DNA from: Melioribacteraceae bacterium
GTDB taxonomy: Bacteria; Bacteroidota; Ignavibacteria; Ignavibacteriales; Melioribacteraceae
Direction of reading: 5' to 3'
Assembly: GCA_015494845.1 (NCBI GenBank)
Contig: WGAL01000221.1
Coordinates: 1-6,947, forward strand
DNA length: 6,947 nucleotides
The first letter of the stretch is position 1. The number at the start of each line of letters is the position of its first letter. Made by a program: the position numbers and the translations under genes. This document shows, piece after piece, positions 5,105 to 6,947 of this stretch. The notes under the pieces were generated by a model, which was not told the origin of the DNA, made no database searches, and was given only the letters and a program-made list of their open reading frames with translations.

Positions 5105-6947
5105 ATGCGTTATTTCCTGGCGTTTTTCATAATTATAAATTTTTCAATCTTTCCGCAAAACGTTTGGAAAAATCTGGCTTCTTACCGCGACGTAAATTCC
5201 ATTGACGTTTCTGAAAATAAAATCTTTTCCGCTACAACAGGCGGATTTTTCTCATTTGATTTTTCGGATAGTTCTTACTTTACCGCAACCAAATCGGAAG
5301 GTTTGAGCAGTCAATCTCTTACGGCTCTTGCAAACGACGCGCACAACAATGTTTGGCTCGGTTCGTCCGAAGGTTACCTCAACGTTTTGGAAAACGGAAA
5401 CTCTGAAAGCATTTACAAGATTTACGACATTTACAATTCGAATAATCAGTTCAAAGGCATAAATTACATTTCCGTCGCAGGCGATACCGTAATTGTTGCA
5501 ATGGATTTCGGTTTGTCGCTTATTTCTTCTTCCACGTATAATTTTATTGAATCGACGACAAAACTCGGCGAGTTTACTTCAAAATCGAGCGTTAATTTTG
5601 TGAAAAAAATCGACGGAAAAATTTACGCTTGCACAAACGAAGGTTTGGCCGTGGAAAAAGACGACGTAATTACAATCGCTTTGCCGGACTCATGGAAAAG
5701 TTTTTCCTTCTCGAATTTAAGAGCAAATTATCCGACCGCCGTTGAAAAATTTAACGATACAGTGTTTGTTGCAAGCGACTATGGATTGTATTTTATTCAT
5801 AATGATTCTTTACACTTAATAAATTACGGGAATTATATTTATGATTTAGTTTCTACCGAAAATGCTTTGTGGATACTTGAAAAGAATTTATTAGTCAAAT
5901 ACAAAAATGGCGCTTTTGACATCGTTTTTGTTTCACGCTCAGAGTTCCGGACAATAAAATATGCAAATTCGAAATTTTATATTTCAACAAATGAAGGCGT
6001 AATCCAACTTGACGCAGACGTAGAATACGAAAGAACGATTGCGCCAAACTCCCCGCCGGAAAATCTTTTTTCGTCGCTCGGCGTAGATGACAACGGAACG
6101 CTTTGGGTCGCTTCCGGCAACGACCCGACAGGCGTGGGAATTTTCGAATATCAAAACGGAAGTTGGAACGTTTACGATAAAACAACCGATTCCGAATTGC
6201 GTTCTAATTTCTTTTACCAAGTTTACATTGACGGCAACGTAAAGTATTTTTCAAATTGGGGAAAAGGTTTTGCGGTTAGAAAAAACGGCGCGTTCAAAGC
6301 GTTCGGTCCGCAAGAAACCGGAATGGAAGGAATTCCGGTGAATCCGGATTATCTCGTAGTTTCCGGCATTCGAAAAGACAATAAAGGAAATCTTTGGGTT
6401 GTGAATTATTGGTCGGTAAACGGCAAGCCGATTAGCGTTATGACGCCGGATAGCCAATGGTTCCACTTTTCGCAACGCGCTTACGCGTCGTCGTCCGACG
6501 ATAAATATTCGCAGTTGGTTATCGACCAATACGGAACGAAATGGTTCGCGAACGTTAACGCGCACAAAGGAGTATTGTATTTCAACGACAACGGAACGCT
6601 CGAAAACGAGGCGGACGACGAATGGGGATTAATTACGGACCGCGACGGATTAAGTTCCACGTCGGTTAACGCTCTGGCAATTGACAAATACGGCGAACTT
6701 TGGATTGGAACGGGAAACGGCTTGGACATTATTCCCAATCCATCCAATCCGGACAGAATTTTGGAAGTTATTGCGATGCGCTCGAAAAACATCACGGCAA
6801 TTTACGTCGATCCGCTAAACAACAAATGGATTGGAACAAGCGACGGCGTTTATTACCTTTCCGCCGACGGTTACACGGTTTTCGCTCAATATTCAACGGA
6901 TAATTCGCCGCTTCCTTCAAGCAAAATAAACGACATAACAATGAATA
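5105..6947 (+). CDS. Secreted beta-propeller protein, PorZ-like (type IX secretion), 3' end cut by the window
   Basis: The frame is open from the ATG at 5105 to the right edge: 614 complete codons without a stop. AAGGAG at 5091-5096, eight bases upstream, supports the start. The N terminus MRYFLAFFIIINFSIFP is a signal peptide, probably cut near residue 17. The mature part starts W-K-N-L-A-S-Y and consists of Trp-containing propeller blades: NVWLGSSEG (about 82), GTLWVASG (about 330), GNLWVVN (about 428), GTKWFAN (about 478), GELWIGTGNG (about 530) and NKWIGTSDG (about 573). Preceding turns such as GLSSTSVNAL match the two-component-regulator-propeller repeat. PorZ, a surface propeller protein that helps the type IX sortase, opens in the same way (a Trp start, then blades such as NKIFSATTGG) and has SSKIND-like turns late in the protein, as here near residue 605. 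Any C-terminal sorting domain would lie beyond the edge. Another secreted propeller protein is the main alternative. Confidence 0.8.
   Translation, partial: MRYFLAFFIIINFSIFPQNVWKNLASYRDVNSIDVSENKIFSATTGGFFSFDFSDSSYFTATKSEGLSSQSLTALANDAHNNVWLGSSEGYLNVLENGNSESIYKIYDIYNSNNQFKGINYISVAGDTVIVAMDFGLSLISSSTYNFIESTTKLGEFTSKSSVNFVKKIDGKIYACTNEGLAVEKDDVITIALPDSWKSFSFSNLRANYPTAVEKFNDTVFVASDYGLYFIHNDSLHLINYGNYIYDLVSTENALWILEKNLLVKYKNGAFDIVFVSRSEFRTIKYANSKFYISTNEGVIQLDADVEYERTIAPNSPPENLFSSLGVDDNGTLWVASGNDPTGVGIFEYQNGSWNVYDKTTDSELRSNFFYQVYIDGNVKYFSNWGKGFAVRKNGAFKAFGPQETGMEGIPVNPDYLVVSGIRKDNKGNLWVVNYWSVNGKPISVMTPDSQWFHFSQRAYASSSDDKYSQLVIDQYGTKWFANVNAHKGVLYFNDNGTLENEADDEWGLITDRDGLSSTSVNALAIDKYGELWIGTGNGLDIIPNPSNPDRILEVIAMRSKNITAIYVDPLNNKWIGTSDGVYYLSADGYTVFAQYSTDNSPLPSSKINDITMN

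Noticed and set aside
6700..6903. Open frame of 67 codons on the + strand near the right edge
   Set aside because: It lies in another frame inside the PorZ-like gene, whose blade motifs continue without break through this stretch.

Overview
The window reads as ordinary chromosomal DNA from an AT-rich Gram-negative bacterium. The best guess is a member of the Bacteroidetes/Chlorobi/Ignavibacteria (FCB) assemblage. This is inference: it rests mainly on the gene at the right edge, which looks like a secreted beta-propeller of the PorZ type (type IX secretion), and on short interspersed repeats of kinds I associate from memory with environmental genomes of such groups. All recognised genes lie on the + strand.

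Layout: (1) A strong rho-independent terminator at 33-66 closes a gene lying left of the window. (2) A family-2-like glycosyltransferase occupies 95-1423. (3) A gene-free stretch of 679 bases (1424-2102) is almost entirely a mosaic of short palindromic repeats. It holds three copies of a modular GTCATTGCGAG-type repeat, a double-hairpin GGGGAATTC/AGAGGGG repeat, a CAAAG-rich stretch, and a symmetric element built of mirrored GATT units. It ends in a possible leader hairpin. (4) A PLP-dependent Cys/Met-metabolism enzyme (2103-3278) has residues at the specificity positions that favour methionine gamma-lyase over cystathionine enzymes. (5) A 236-base gap carries another REP-like hairpin and an inverted/direct-repeat cluster. 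(6) A Crp-type regulator (3515-4198) is followed after one base by a PHP-domain phosphoesterase of the YciV/RNase AM group (4200-5030), so the two are almost certainly co-transcribed and probably translationally coupled. (7) After 74 bases comes the PorZ-like protein (5105 to the right edge), open at its 3' end.

The genes do not form one obvious pathway. The only firm functional unit is the regulator-PHP pair, possibly extending into the propeller gene since no terminator is visible between them. I see no tRNA, rRNA, CRISPR array, transposase or phage gene. I found no clearly new multi-gene system. The most unusual material is the repeat mosaic at 1424-2010, whose internal symmetry is described separately.
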